Shown piece after piece: positions 37,124 through 48,467 of a stretch of DNA of 64,000 nt (its first letter is position 1; each line of letters opens with the position of its first letter). Under the pieces are notes generated by a model. It did not search any database, was not told where the DNA came from, and was given only the letters and a program-made list of their open reading frames with translations. The DNA is taken from assembly GCA_015068325.1 (NCBI GenBank), contig SVKQ01000010.1, positions 38,420 through 102,419 of the forward strand, given 5' to 3'. The position numbers were made by a program, and so were the translations under genes. Origin of the DNA: Oscillospiraceae bacterium. Its GTDB lineage: Bacteria; Bacillota; Clostridia; Oscillospirales; Oscillospiraceae.

Positions 37124-39526
37124 TCACATGGCGGCAGCCTGCTCGTCATTGCGGCGATCCTCGCCGCGGGTCAGCAGGGCCAGGACAGCGGCAGCGGCCA
37201 GGATCGCGGCCATCACCAGCGTCCACCGATCCACCAGGACCATGGGGTTGTGGATGTTCTCAGTCAGCACGAAGAGGACCACGGACACCGCCGCGGGGAT
37301 CAAGCCCATCAGGCGGGCGCGCCTGTCGCTGCGCTGCTCCTCATCTGCCTCTTCGTCCTCTTCCTTTTTCAGGAGGCTGGCGGCCATGGCCAGCGCGAGC
37401 AGCACGGTCAGCACACTACAGATCAGATTCGCCAACGCCCAGCTGCTGCCAGCGGGGGCAGCCAGAGGAGCGGGGCCATCCATGAACACACTGTCGGGAA
37501 TGCGGGGGGAGACGCTCAGGGGAACGATGTTTTCGACGACCTGCTCCGGTTCCACGCCGCTTTCAGCTGCTTCAGGCGCTTCGGATACGCTGACGGCGGC
37601 GGGAATCTGTGCGGGAGCCTCAATGGCTTCGGACTCGTCGATGGACTCGGGCTCGTCGATGGACTCGGGCTCGTCGGTGATCTCAGGCTCGTTGATGGAC
37701 TCAGGCTCGTCGGCGATCTCAGGCTCATCAGTGGACTCAGGCTCGTCGGTGATCTCAGGCTCGTCGATGGACTCGGGCTCGTCAATGGCTTCGGGCTCGT
37801 CGATGGACTCGGGCTCGTCGGTGATCTCAGGCTCGTCGATGGACTCAGGCTCGTCGGCGATCTCAGGCTCATCAGTGGACTCAGGCTCGTTGGTGATCTC
37901 AGGCTCGTCGATGGACTCGGGCTCGTCGATGGACTCAGGCACGCCGGGCTCCGCGGGCTCGTCAGGGGTCTCAATAATGGTCTGCGCGTAGTAGACGTTG
38001 ATAACTTTATTTCCGTCACAGTTGCCCTGGGCGTCGCCCTCCATGCGGGAGCAGGTGTAGCCGTCGAGCTCCAGAGAGGCGTAATCGCTGACGTCGTAGG
38101 TCTTTTCGCCGCGGACCTGGCTGCTGCCCTCCCGGCGGAGGGAGACGGATTCAGCCACGGCCTCGCCGGTGGTATCGTCCAGGTAGTTCACGGTGATGGT
38201 GTGGTAGGACGGTGCGAAGGTGAACAGGAAGTTCAGCGTCACGTCGCTGTGGATCATGGTGAAATCACGGTCCAGGCTGCTGCCGCCGTTGCCGATCACG
38301 CTGCCCACCAGGCTGTGCTCGGGGTTGGAGCCGCCGGACATGTACATGCTGCCCAGACGGTAGGTGTCGCCGTTGTAGAGGATGCCGTTCTCGCCGTCCA
38401 GTGTGTAGCCGTCAGCGGCCCACATGGTCCGGTCGATCCGCTGCACCTGGCCGGCCTGCAGGGTGATCTGCCGGCCGGGGATGACCTCGGCGTCCTGGGC
38501 GATGCCGTCCACCATGGTGCCGCCGGCCTCGGGGGAGAACTCGTAGTTGACGGTGATGGTATACTCCCGCTCCCGTGCCTCGGCGGTGTAGGAGAAGTCG
38601 AAGCGGACGTCCATCTCACCATCCAGGCCGGAGGCGTCAAAGGAGGCGTAGGTGGAATTTTCCGTCAGGGAGGCGTCCCGGGCCTCGCCGTTGACCAGGA
38701 CGGTCACGCCGGTGGCGGTGGCGATGCCGTTGAGGCTGTAGCCGCTGCGGACCACGCCGCCCCGCAGGCCGTCCTCAGTGTTGCAGTCCAGCAGATCTTT
38801 CTCGGCCCAAAACCGACCGTCCACATAGACGCTGATTCGGCCGCTGATGCCGGTTTCAACCTTCTCCGGCTCCGGTACCCGGACGGAGTGGTCGCTGGTG
38901 TAGGCGTTGTCGGTGAAAGAGATGCGGTAGGTGGCCTCATCCACCTGATAGGTCCAGTTGTAGGAGACGTCCAGATCCTCTGCGATGGCGATGCCGTCGT
39001 CGCCGGAGACAGCGGTAATGGTCTGGTTGTCATAGCCAGCCTTCTTGCCGGTGAAGGTCACGCTGTAGCCGGCCAGGGGCTTTTTGCCGTCGGAGATGCG
39101 CAGCGTCGCCGTGCCGCAGACAATCTCCTCGGGAGCGGGGAGGGCCTCTTCCGCAACGGTGTAGTAGACGTTGGCCTGTACATCGGAGCCGTCCTTCACC
39201 AACTCGGGATCGGAGAAGGAGAAGAAGTAGATGCAGCCGAACATGCTGAACACGTAGTCGGGCGTGGCGCCGTCCACCGTGACGGAGTAGCCGGTGGGAT
39301 CGCCATAGCCCAGGTCGGCCAGGTCGATCTGCCCGTAGCGGAGCTCACAGTCGCAGTAGCTCTCATCCAGGGCGTAGCTGTGAACGGCCTTGCCGTTGAC
39401 ATACACATGGATGGTGCAGGTGGGGGTCCGGGCGTCGCTGGCCAGCGCCGTGGCGGGTATCAGGCTCAGGCACATCACTAGGACCAAGAGCAGGGAGAGG
39501 ATCTTGCTGCAAGTACTCTTTTTCAT
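37124..39526 (-). CDS. Secreted/cell-surface protein with MucBP-like domain, DEPESI repeats and C-terminal TM segments
   Basis: Signal peptide MKKSTCSKILSLLLVLVMCLSLIPATALA; YHTITVNYLDDTTGEAVAESVSLR; 17 six-residue repeats; C-terminal hydrophobic helices. Confidence 0.85.
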   Translation of the reverse strand: MKKSTCSKILSLLLVLVMCLSLIPATALASDARTPTCTIHVYVNGKAVHSYALDESYCDCELRYGQIDLADLGYGDPTGYSVTVDGATPDYVFSMFGCIYFFSFSDPELVKDGSDVQANVYYTVAEEALPAPEEIVCGTATLRISDGKKPLAGYSVTFTGKKAGYDNQTITAVSGDDGIAIAEDLDVSYNWTYQVDEATYRISFTDNAYTSDHSVRVPEPEKVETGISGRISVYVDGRFWAEKDLLDCNTEDGLRGGVVRSGYSLNGIATATGVTVLVNGEARDASLTENSTYASFDASGLDGEMDVRFDFSYTAEAREREYTITVNYEFSPEAGGTMVDGIAQDAEVIPGRQITLQAGQVQRIDRTMWAADGYTLDGENGILYNGDTYRLGSMYMSGGSNPEHSLVGSVIGNGGSSLDRDFTMIHSDVTLNFLFTFAPSYHTITVNYLDDTTGEAVAESVSLRREGSSQVRGEKTYDVSDYASLELDGYTCSRMEGDAQGNCDGNKVINVYYAQTIIETPDEPAEPGVPESIDEPESIDEPEITNEPESTDEPEIADEPESIDEPEITDEPESIDEPEAIDEPESIDEPEITDEPESTDEPEIADEPESINEPEITDEPESIDEPESIDESEAIEAPAQIPAAVSVSEAPEAAESGVEPEQVVENIVPLSVSPRIPDSVFMDGPAPLAAPAGSSWALANLICSVLTVLLALAMAASLLKKEEDEEADEEQRSDRRARLMGLIPAAVSVVLFVLTENIHNPMVLVDRWTLVMAAILAAAAVLALLTRGEDRRNDEQAAAM
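37640..37950 (-). repeat. 18-bp coding repeats in a 144-bp higher-order tandem duplication
   Basis: PE(S/I)xDE units; aggctcatca recurs at 37721 and 37865, exactly 144 bp apart. Confidence 0.85.
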
Positions 39527-39710
39527 CTGTTTCTTCCTCCTTGTTTTTGGATCGGAGAGGTTCTTTCTGATGTCAGTATACCGGACGCCATGTCAAGAAA
39601 AGAATCAATAAAGCACATAATGTTGGGTAATTTTAAAAAAATTATTGTTTGTATTGAGAGGAGAGAGAAACGCAGGAGCGCGTCCTGCCCTGTGCAGCGG
39701 ACAAAAGAGA

Positions 39711-39740
39711 AGAGGCGCGCTGCTTTTGCAGCGCACCTCT
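39711..39740 (-). terminator. Terminator of groESL operon
   Basis: AGAGGcGCGCTGC-tttt-GCAGCGCaCCTCT. Confidence 0.7.
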
Positions 39741-39770
39741 CCTGAAAGTGATATGCAGTTGGGGCTTGGC

Positions 39771-41414
<1,644 letters not shown>

Positions 41415-41420
41415 CTACTA

Positions 41421-41723
<303 letters not shown>

Positions 41724-41749
41724 TTATTATATTAAAAACAACATGAGCG

Positions 41750-41776
41750 TTAGCACTCAAAAACACTGAGTGCTAA
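41750..41776. promoter_or_regulatory. CIRCE element (HrcA operator) upstream of groES
   Basis: TTAGCACTC-N9-GAGTGCTAA exact; embedded in 17-bp perfect arms (41743-41759 / 41767-41783). Confidence 0.97.
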
Positions 41777-41872
41777 CGCTCATATCATACCACAACTCCG
41801 GAGATTTGCAAGGGGAAAAAGAGAAAAAATACAAAAGTTCACAAAAATGTAAAAAAGCGCCGTGCCGCCTGC

Positions 41873-42802
41873 TCAGACGCGGGCGGTGCTGTTGCAGCTG
41901 CAGCCGACGGGACCGAAGAAATGAAGCTGCTTGTCGCCCAAGCGGATGACCACGTCGTCGCTGGTGACGCACTCGCCGTCCAGACAGGTGACGATGTCAG
42001 GCCTGTCAGAGTGGATGTGGATCACCCGGGGGGTGGAGCAGGAGGCATACTGGGGGAATCTGCGGTACTCGCCCTTGGAATAAGCGCCCACAAAGCGGAG
42101 GAACGCGGGGCGGCTGAGTTTCTTCACCACCATGGTGTGCAGCACGCCGTCGTCCATCCGGGCCTCGGCCACCGGCATGAAGCCGCCGCCGTAATAGCGG
42201 CCGTTGCACACGGTGATCACGGCATAGTCGTCCTCCACCGCCTGGCCGTCCAGCTCCAGCGTCCAGTGGGAGGAGATGCTGCGGAAGAGGAAATTGACGA
42301 TCAGAGCTACCACGTAACTGCCCTTGCCGTTGAGCATGGGGCTGTCCCCATACTTGTGCACATCCTGGGCCACACGGGCATCCAGCCCGGAGCAGGCGAT
42401 GGTCAGCGCCGCCCGGCCGTTGACATCGATCACGTCTAACGGGAACTGAGGACCGTCCCACAGGTTCTCCACGTTGCGGAACTTGTCGGCGTCGGGGCCG
42501 AAGTTGCGCAGAAAGTCGTTGCCGGTACCAATGGGGATGCAGGTCATGGCGGCGTTGTCATAGCCGAGGATGCCGTTGGCCACCTCGTTGACAGTGCCGT
42601 CGCCGCCGCAGGCGTAGAAGCGCAGCTCCTCGCCGCTCTCGCACAGGCGGCGGGCGATCTCCGTGGCGTGGCCCTGGCGCTTGGTCAGGATGCACTGCAC
42701 GTCCAGGGCGTACTTGTCCCGCAGCAGGTCAGCCATGTCGTAGATCCGCTGGCGGCTGTCGGTCTTGCCGGCGGCGGGGTTGATGATGAAAACATGCTTC
42801 AT
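41873..42802 (-). CDS. Diacylglycerol/lipid kinase family protein (YegS/DgkB-like)
   Basis: MKHVFIINPAAGKTDSRQRIYDMADLL...; FYACGGDGTVNEVANGI; IPIGTGNDFLRNFG. Confidence 0.92.
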   Translation of the reverse strand: MKHVFIINPAAGKTDSRQRIYDMADLLRDKYALDVQCILTKRQGHATEIARRLCESGEELRFYACGGDGTVNEVANGILGYDNAAMTCIPIGTGNDFLRNFGPDADKFRNVENLWDGPQFPLDVIDVNGRAALTIACSGLDARVAQDVHKYGDSPMLNGKGSYVVALIVNFLFRSISSHWTLELDGQAVEDDYAVITVCNGRYYGGGFMPVAEARMDDGVLHTMVVKKLSRPAFLRFVGAYSKGEYRRFPQYASCSTPRVIHIHSDRPDIVTCLDGECVTSDDVVIRLGDKQLHFFGPVGCSCNSTARV

Positions 42803-42941
42803 AAAAAACAGCCTCCGGATAGTCAGCGTTCCGAGGATACATCCATTGTAACACAAAAAGCGGAAAGGAAATGAATAAAATGAAAATTCAGGAAAAAAAC
42901 TGGCACGGAGCGACAGAAAAGTGCGGAGAGCGGGGGCGCAT

Positions 42942-44090
42942 TCAGGCCTCCGGCCAGTACAGGATCCGTACCGGGCCCTCCACCAGATGGCCGGCGGCGA
43001 ACTCGTCCAGGGTAAAGAACCGGTCTTCCGAGCCGCCGCACACGTTGAAAAAGCGGAAGCGATCCGGTCCCGTACGATAGTAGGGGACGAAGTGGGGCAC
43101 CCGCTGCTCCCGATAGCGGAAGAGACCCATCCGGCTCTTTCCGGCGGCGTCCAGAGCGTCGACCCTGCCGCGGCACTCCCGCCAACCGGGCAGGTACTTT
43201 GTCAGATACCGGCGCATCGCGTACATGCGGGTGGGTCCGGGAACGCGCAGCAGGTGCAGCGCATCCATCTCAGCCAGCACGTCGGGAAAGGAGACGGCGT
43301 GACCGGCCCGGCGGCGCAGGTCGAAGACAGCCACGCAGCCGCAGCTGTTGTAGCTGGCGGGGATGGCCCGGTAAGTATAGGCGCTGAAGCAGTCCTGGTT
43401 GACGATGTAGCCGTCGTCCGACCAGCCCTGCTCCTCCGCCGGACCGGAGACCGGCGCTGCGGCACCGCGCAGCAGGCCGTCCAGGGCTCGCAGGCCCCAG
43501 GCAGATGCCAGCGCGAGCAACAGATCGGCGGCGGCCCAGAGAAAGAGCTGCGGCAGAGAGACGGCGGCACAGGACCGGAGCGGATAGGGGCCGGGGGCCG
43601 CGCCTGCCGCGGTCAGCGCCAAGGCGGCGCCCGCTGTCGGGAGGGCGGCCAGCGTGGCCAGCAGAGGCAAGCGCCTGTCCTGCAGCACGCTTCGGTCGGC
43701 CAGCAACAACGATACAGCGCCCGACAGGGGGCAGATCAGCAGAAGGCCGTTGTGGCAGAGCAGGGGAGCTCCGCAGACCAGAGCCAGCAACAGCGCTGCC
43801 AACGAACTGCAGACGGCGAAATACTGCAGCACCTGGGCCCAGGAGGGCAGGTGGAACCGCCGCCCCAGCAGGATCCCCAGCTGATACCACCCGCAGATCG
43901 AGCAGGCGGCCAGCAGAAACAGCCCGCTGCCCAACGCGCAGAGGGGGAGCAGCGCCCGCTCTCCCGATGCGCTCTGGCGCACCGCACCGTCCGCGGCACA
44001 GACCAGTACCGGCACCCAGCAGAGCAGCGCCAGGATCAGACGGGATTTCTCTCTCTTGGTCAGCAATGTTCCACCCCTCCGCCGGCGCAC
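42942..44090 (-). CDS. Membrane protein with C-terminal papain/C39-like domain
   Basis: About 6 N-terminal TM helices, then GYIVNQDCFSAYTYRAIPASYNSCGCVAVFDLRRRAGH...RVPHFVPYYRTGPDRFRFFNVCGG. Confidence 0.55.
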   Translation of the reverse strand: MRRRRGGTLLTKREKSRLILALLCWVPVLVCAADGAVRQSASGERALLPLCALGSGLFLLAACSICGWYQLGILLGRRFHLPSWAQVLQYFAVCSSLAALLLALVCGAPLLCHNGLLLICPLSGAVSLLLADRSVLQDRRLPLLATLAALPTAGAALALTAAGAAPGPYPLRSCAAVSLPQLFLWAAADLLLALASAWGLRALDGLLRGAAAPVSGPAEEQGWSDDGYIVNQDCFSAYTYRAIPASYNSCGCVAVFDLRRRAGHAVSFPDVLAEMDALHLLRVPGPTRMYAMRRYLTKYLPGWRECRGRVDALDAAGKSRMGLFRYREQRVPHFVPYYRTGPDRFRFFNVCGGSEDRFFTLDEFAAGHLVEGPVRILYWPEA

Positions 44091-44092
44091 CG

Positions 44093-45211
44093 TTACACGT
44101 GGGCGCCGTACATGAATACGTCACACTTGATCATACCGTTATAGAGCTTGCGCTTTTTGTCGGCTTGCCTGCCGAAGGTCCGCTCAAACTCCGTGTGGCT
44201 GCTGAGCACCAGCGTCCGCCAGTCGGGCGGCAAGGTCCGCCACACCTGCCCCAACTCCCGGTACAGCTCTTCGGCCCCGGCCTTTTCCAACAGCCGCTCA
44301 CCGTAGGGCGGGTTGGTGACCAGCTGTCCGTACGGACTGTCACGCCGGAAGGTGCGCATGTCGGCCACCTCAAATCGCACCGCGTCGTCCACACCGGCCT
44401 TGCGGGCGTTGTCCCGGGCGATGGCCACGGCCCGGGGGTCGATGTCGCCGCCCCAGATGTCATAGCGGCCGTGGAACTCCCGGCTGACGGCCTCCTCCCG
44501 GGCGTCGGCCCAGAGGGAAGCGGGCAGGAAAGCCCAGTCCATGGCGTCAAAAGCGCGGTGCAGGCCCGGAGCGCGGTTTTTGGCGATCAGCGCCGCCTCG
44601 ATGGGGATGGTGCCGCTGCCGCAGAAGGGATCGCAGAATGGGTCGCGGCCCCGGTAGCGGCTGAGGAGCACCAGGGCGGCGGCCAGCGTCTCCCGCAGGG
44701 GGGCCTCCACGCCCACGGCCCGGTAACCCCGCTTGTAGAGCCCCTCGCCGCTGGTGTCCAGACAGAGAAATGCCCGATCCTTCTGAAGAGAAAAGCGGAT
44801 CTGGTATTTCGCTCCGGTCTCGGGAAACTGCTCCAGATGATAGTGGGTCTTCATCTGCTCCACCACGGCCTTTTTGACGATGGACTGGCAGGAGGACACG
44901 GCGAAGAGCTGGGAGGAGATGGAGTAGCCCTTGACGGGAAAGGTCGCATCCCGGGGCAGATAGTCCGCCCAGGGGATGGCGCGGGTGCCCTGAAACAGCT
45001 CCTCAAAGCTGCGGGCGGTGAATTGGCCCAGCACCAGCAGTACCCGGGCGCCGCAGCGCAGATGGATGTTGAGACGGGCGCAGTCGGCGTCGGTGCCGCT
45101 GCAGAGGATGCGGCCGTTCTCCACCTGTACATCCTGCAGGCCCAGACGGCGCACCTCGTCGCCCACCAGCTTTTCCAACCCCAGCAGACAGGGAATCAGG
45201 TAGGTGTTCAT
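44093..45211 (-). CDS. Class I SAM-dependent RNA methyltransferase (THUMP domain, RlmL/YpsC-like)
   Basis: MNTYLIPCLLGLEKLVGDEVRRLGLQDVQVENGRILCSG; DPFCGSGTIPIEAALIAKNRAPGL; LVTNPPYGERL. Confidence 0.93.
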   Translation of the reverse strand: MNTYLIPCLLGLEKLVGDEVRRLGLQDVQVENGRILCSGTDADCARLNIHLRCGARVLLVLGQFTARSFEELFQGTRAIPWADYLPRDATFPVKGYSISSQLFAVSSCQSIVKKAVVEQMKTHYHLEQFPETGAKYQIRFSLQKDRAFLCLDTSGEGLYKRGYRAVGVEAPLRETLAAALVLLSRYRGRDPFCDPFCGSGTIPIEAALIAKNRAPGLHRAFDAMDWAFLPASLWADAREEAVSREFHGRYDIWGGDIDPRAVAIARDNARKAGVDDAVRFEVADMRTFRRDSPYGQLVTNPPYGERLLEKAGAEELYRELGQVWRTLPPDWRTLVLSSHTEFERTFGRQADKKRKLYNGMIKCDVFMYGAHV

Positions 45212-45457
45212 GGGACATACTCCTTCTGTAGTATACAATTGAAAGTATACGCATCCGGCGGCAAAAGCGCAAGAAAAAATTAGGGGTGGCAACCGGACGA
45301 TCTGTCGTGTATAATAGAGACAGCCGGCGGATCGGGAGCCGTGCAACTTCAGGTTGCGGAAAAAAGATAAATTTTTTACCGGCGCAATTTTAAGTTGGTA
45401 GAGGTTTCGCCGCCGAAGGGCTATACTGACGCCACAGAGAAACGGAGGAAACAGGGC

Positions 45458-46285
45458 ATGTCTTTTGGTGAGCGGCTGCAGGAGGTGCGGCGCGGGAGCG
45501 GCCTGACACAGGAACAGTTCGCCGAGGAACTGAACGTGTCCCGCCAGGCGGTGAGCAAATGGGAGTCCTCCCGGGGTTACCCGGAGATCGAGAAGATCCT
45601 GTATATCTGCAACCGCTTTCAGGTGCCCATCGGCGAGCTGTTTGCCGACGAGGTGCCTGTCCGGTCGGCACAGGAGCATGAAGAAGACGCTGCGCATCCT
45701 GCAGGGAAGCTGCCGTCCGGCAACCTCACCAGTGCTGTGTCCGGGTTTCTCGCCAATCTCTCCCCCAAAAACAAGTGGATGGCCGTGGGCGTGCTGGCAG
45801 GCATCGCCTGCCTCTCGGCGCTGATGGCCCTGTTTCTGAAAGGAGGAACGATGAACATGGAGACAACGGTCTGGATCGTTGCCATCGTGATCTTCGGTGT
45901 GGCGGAGGCCATGACGGCGGGTTTGGTGTCCGTTTGGTTCGTCATCGGCAGCGTGGCGGCCCTGATCACCGCGGCGTGCGGCGGAGCGGTGTGGCTGCAG
46001 GTGGTGGTGTTCTTTGTGGTGTCCATCGCGGCGCTGCTGGTCACCCGGCCGTTGGTGCGGCGCCTGAGCAGGAGGGACAACGTGGCCACCAATGCCGACC
46101 GGGTGCTGGGCGGCACGGCCCGGGTCACGGAGGTCATTGACAACAGCATTCCCACCGGCGCCGTGTACGTCGACGGCAAGACCTGGTCCGCCCGCAGCGA
46201 AGACGGATCCGTCATCCCCGTGGGGAGCCGGGTCCGCATCACGCGGATGGAAGGCGTCAGGCTCTTTGTGGAGCAGGAGCTGTAA
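45458..46285 (+). CDS. XRE-type HTH regulator fused in frame to NfeD-like membrane protein
   Basis: MSFGERLQEVRRGSGLTQEQFAEELNVSRQAVSKWESSRGYPEIEKILYIC... then TM helices and RVLGGTARVTEVIDNSIPTGAVYVDGKTWSARSEDGSVIPVGSRVRITRMEGVRLFVE (NfeD OB fold). Confidence 0.85.
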   Translation: MSFGERLQEVRRGSGLTQEQFAEELNVSRQAVSKWESSRGYPEIEKILYICNRFQVPIGELFADEVPVRSAQEHEEDAAHPAGKLPSGNLTSAVSGFLANLSPKNKWMAVGVLAGIACLSALMALFLKGGTMNMETTVWIVAIVIFGVAEAMTAGLVSVWFVIGSVAALITAACGGAVWLQVVVFFVVSIAALLVTRPLVRRLSRRDNVATNADRVLGGTARVTEVIDNSIPTGAVYVDGKTWSARSEDGSVIPVGSRVRITRMEGVRLFVEQEL

Positions 46286-46372
46286 GTGCCCCGCGAGAAC
46301 GTCTGTATCACAAGGGTGATTTAATAGAACAGGCAGAAGCAATCAACCGTACGGAGTCATAAGGAGGAAATC

Positions 46373-47296
46373 ATGATGCTGTATCTCGTCGCAACGTCCC
46401 GCATCCCGGGATATATCGCGCTGGCCATTCTGGTGGTGCTGATCTTGATCGTCATCGTCAGCAACATCCATGTGGTGCAGCAGTCCAAGGCCTACGTGGT
46501 GGAGCGCCTGGGCGCTTTCCACGCCGTGTGGGGCACGGGCCTGCACCTGAAGCTGCCGTTCATTGAGCGCGTTGTCAAAAAGGTGAGCCTGAAGGAGCAG
46601 GTGGCCGACTTCGACCCCCAGCCCGTCATCACCAAGGACAACGTCACCATGCAGATCGACACGGTCATCTACTTCCAGATCACCGATCCCAAGCTGTACA
46701 CCTACGGCGTGGAGTATCCCATGAACGCCATTGAGAATCTGACTGCCACCACGCTGCGTAACATCATCGGCGACATGGAGCTGGACCAGAGCCTCACCAG
46801 CCGCGACGTCATCAACGCCAAGATGCGCTCCATCCTGGACGAGGCCACCGACCCCTGGGGTATCAAGGTCAACCGCGTGGAGTTGAAGAACATCCTGCCG
46901 CCCCGTGAGATCCAGAACGCCATGGAGAAGCAGATGAAGGCCGAGCGCGAGCGCCGCGAGGCTATCCTGCAGGCTGAGGGCCAGAAGCAGAGCCAGATCC
47001 TGGTGGCTGAGGGCGAAAAGCAGTCCGCCATCCTGAAGGCTGACGCCGCCAAGCAGGCACGCATCATGGCCGCCGAGGCCGAGGCCACCTCCATCATGAA
47101 GGTACAGCAGGCACTGGCCGACTCCTTGAAGCTGCTGAACGAGGCTTCCCCCAACGATCAGGTCATCAAGCTGAAGGCGCTGGAGGCCATGCAGAAGGTA
47201 GCCGATGGCCAGGCCACCAAGATCATCATCCCCAGCGAGCTGCAGGGCCTGGCGGGTCTCGCAGCCGGCGCCCAGGCACTGCTGGGTGACAAATAA
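46373..47296 (+). CDS. SPFH/Band 7 (stomatin-like) protein
   Basis: VRQQ-like core VQQSKAYVVERLGAFHAVWGTGLHLKLPFIERVVKKVSLKEQVADFDPQPVITKDNVTMQIDTVIYFQITDP. Confidence 0.95.
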   Translation: MMLYLVATSRIPGYIALAILVVLILIVIVSNIHVVQQSKAYVVERLGAFHAVWGTGLHLKLPFIERVVKKVSLKEQVADFDPQPVITKDNVTMQIDTVIYFQITDPKLYTYGVEYPMNAIENLTATTLRNIIGDMELDQSLTSRDVINAKMRSILDEATDPWGIKVNRVELKNILPPREIQNAMEKQMKAERERREAILQAEGQKQSQILVAEGEKQSAILKADAAKQARIMAAEAEATSIMKVQQALADSLKLLNEASPNDQVIKLKALEAMQKVADGQATKIIIPSELQGLAGLAAGAQALLGDK

Positions 47297-47359
47297 GCCA
47301 GGAAAAGAGAGTGCAGGCGGCCTTTCGGGGCCGCCTGCTGTGCAGAAAAGGAGTCACAT

Positions 47360-47581
47360 ATGGCAAAAATGGAGAAGAAACGGGTGGATGACCGCTTTTT
47401 CAAGCTGTACAGCCAGGGCGGTGGGTTGAATGCCGGCTGCCAGATCTGGGTGGACCGGGAGACGGGGGTCCAGTACCTGTGGCACGCCGACGGGTACGGC
47501 GGCGGCCTTACGGTGATGGTGGACGCCGAGGGGAAGCCCCTGCTGTACAGGGAGAGCAAGACTCGCGGTCCGGAGCTGTAA
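47360..47581 (+). CDS. DUF6440-like small protein
   Basis: RVDDRFFKLYSQGGGLNAGCQIWVDRETGVQYLWHADGYGGGLTVMVDAEGKPLLY. Confidence 0.65.
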   Translation: MAKMEKKRVDDRFFKLYSQGGGLNAGCQIWVDRETGVQYLWHADGYGGGLTVMVDAEGKPLLYRESKTRGPEL

Positions 47582-47591
47582 GGAGGACGCT

Positions 47592-47960
47592 GTGAAAGAT
47601 TCCGGGAAAAAACGTCCGGGTTTTCTGGATGCGTGGAACGAGACGCCGACCCAGGCAGCGGAGACGAGGGAGGAGACAGTTCTGCCGGAACGGCTGTGTG
47701 TGGCCTGCCGGATCCCCATGAAGCTGCTGGAGCAGGGTTACCTGGTGACATATGAGGATATCGGGTTGGGCGTTCGCCTGAGCGGATTCCCTTATTTTCA
47801 CAAGGCGGAGGTATATATCTGTCCCCAATGCGGCAGGTACGACTTTTTCCGCCCTGTAATGCCGGGCGGGAAATACGATGCCCTTGAGGACTGTAGGGAT
47901 GAGACAGGACCGGCTGCGCGACGAGGGGACGCGCCAGGCGGCACAGAGGATCCTGGATAA
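47592..47960 (+). CDS. Hypothetical protein with CxxC pairs (zinc-ribbon-like)
   Basis: ERLCVACRIPMKLLEQGYLV...EVYICPQCGRYDFFRP. Confidence 0.55.
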   Translation: MKDSGKKRPGFLDAWNETPTQAAETREETVLPERLCVACRIPMKLLEQGYLVTYEDIGLGVRLSGFPYFHKAEVYICPQCGRYDFFRPVMPGGKYDALEDCRDETGPAARRGDAPGGTEDPG

Positions 47961-47982
47961 GCGCAGAGAGGAGCGGTGAACC

Positions 47983-48387
47983 ATGGACTACGAGAGGGAA
48001 CGGCAGGAGGCCGTCGAAGCCGGCGAGCGGGCGCTTCAAAGCTTGTACGCGGCCCGGGATTCCCTCCAGAGCGCCCGGAACTGGGGCGTGTGGGATATCA
48101 TCGGCGGCGGGCTCATCAGCACCATGGTCAAACGCGGGCATATGAATGACGCCCGGGATGCCATGGCCCAGGCCGAGCAGGACCTGACGCGGTTCCAGCA
48201 AGAACTGGCTGACGTGGGAGAGTATCTGCAGTTGGAGACGGACGACTTTTTGGCCTTTGCCGACTACTTTTTCGACGGGATCTTTGTGGATCTGGTGGTC
48301 CAGAGCCGCATCAAGGAGGCCCAGGCGCAGGTGGATACCGTGATCGACCGCGTGGAGGGACTGCTGGACTGGTTGAAAAAGGAATGA
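47983..48387 (+). CDS. Hypothetical coiled-coil protein
   Basis: MDYERERQEAVEAGERALQSLYAARDSLQSARNWGVWDIIGGGLISTMVKRGHMNDA. Confidence 0.65.
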   Translation: MDYERERQEAVEAGERALQSLYAARDSLQSARNWGVWDIIGGGLISTMVKRGHMNDARDAMAQAEQDLTRFQQELADVGEYLQLETDDFLAFADYFFDGIFVDLVVQSRIKEAQAQVDTVIDRVEGLLDWLKKE

Positions 48388-48431
48388 AGAGAAGAAAAGA
48401 CCGCTGCGAAGCCGTATAACAAGCAAACAAA

Positions 48432-48467
48432 AAACGCGGGACACACCAACGGGTGTGTCCCGCGTTT
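48432..48467. terminator. Bidirectional terminator
   Basis: AAACGCGGGACACACC-aacg-GGTGTGTCCCGCGTTT. Confidence 0.8.

Noticed and set aside
37640-37950. CRISPR array
   Set aside because: Repeats are contiguous 18-bp codon-phase units without unique spacers, inside a coding sequence.
37250-39481. 743-aa plus-strand ORF with GLVDGLGLVGDLRLV repeats, and the 325-aa ORF 37014-37991 with SSMDSGSS repeats
   Set aside because: Both are antisense or shadow readings of the DEPESI repeat region of the MucBP-type gene, which has a signal peptide and domain similarity.
43505-45283. 592-aa plus-strand ORF, and N-terminally extended minus ORF 44093-46342
   Set aside because: Antisense of the C39-like membrane protein and methyltransferase; the extension runs through the HTH-NfeD gene on the opposite strand. 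The true methyltransferase start is 45211.
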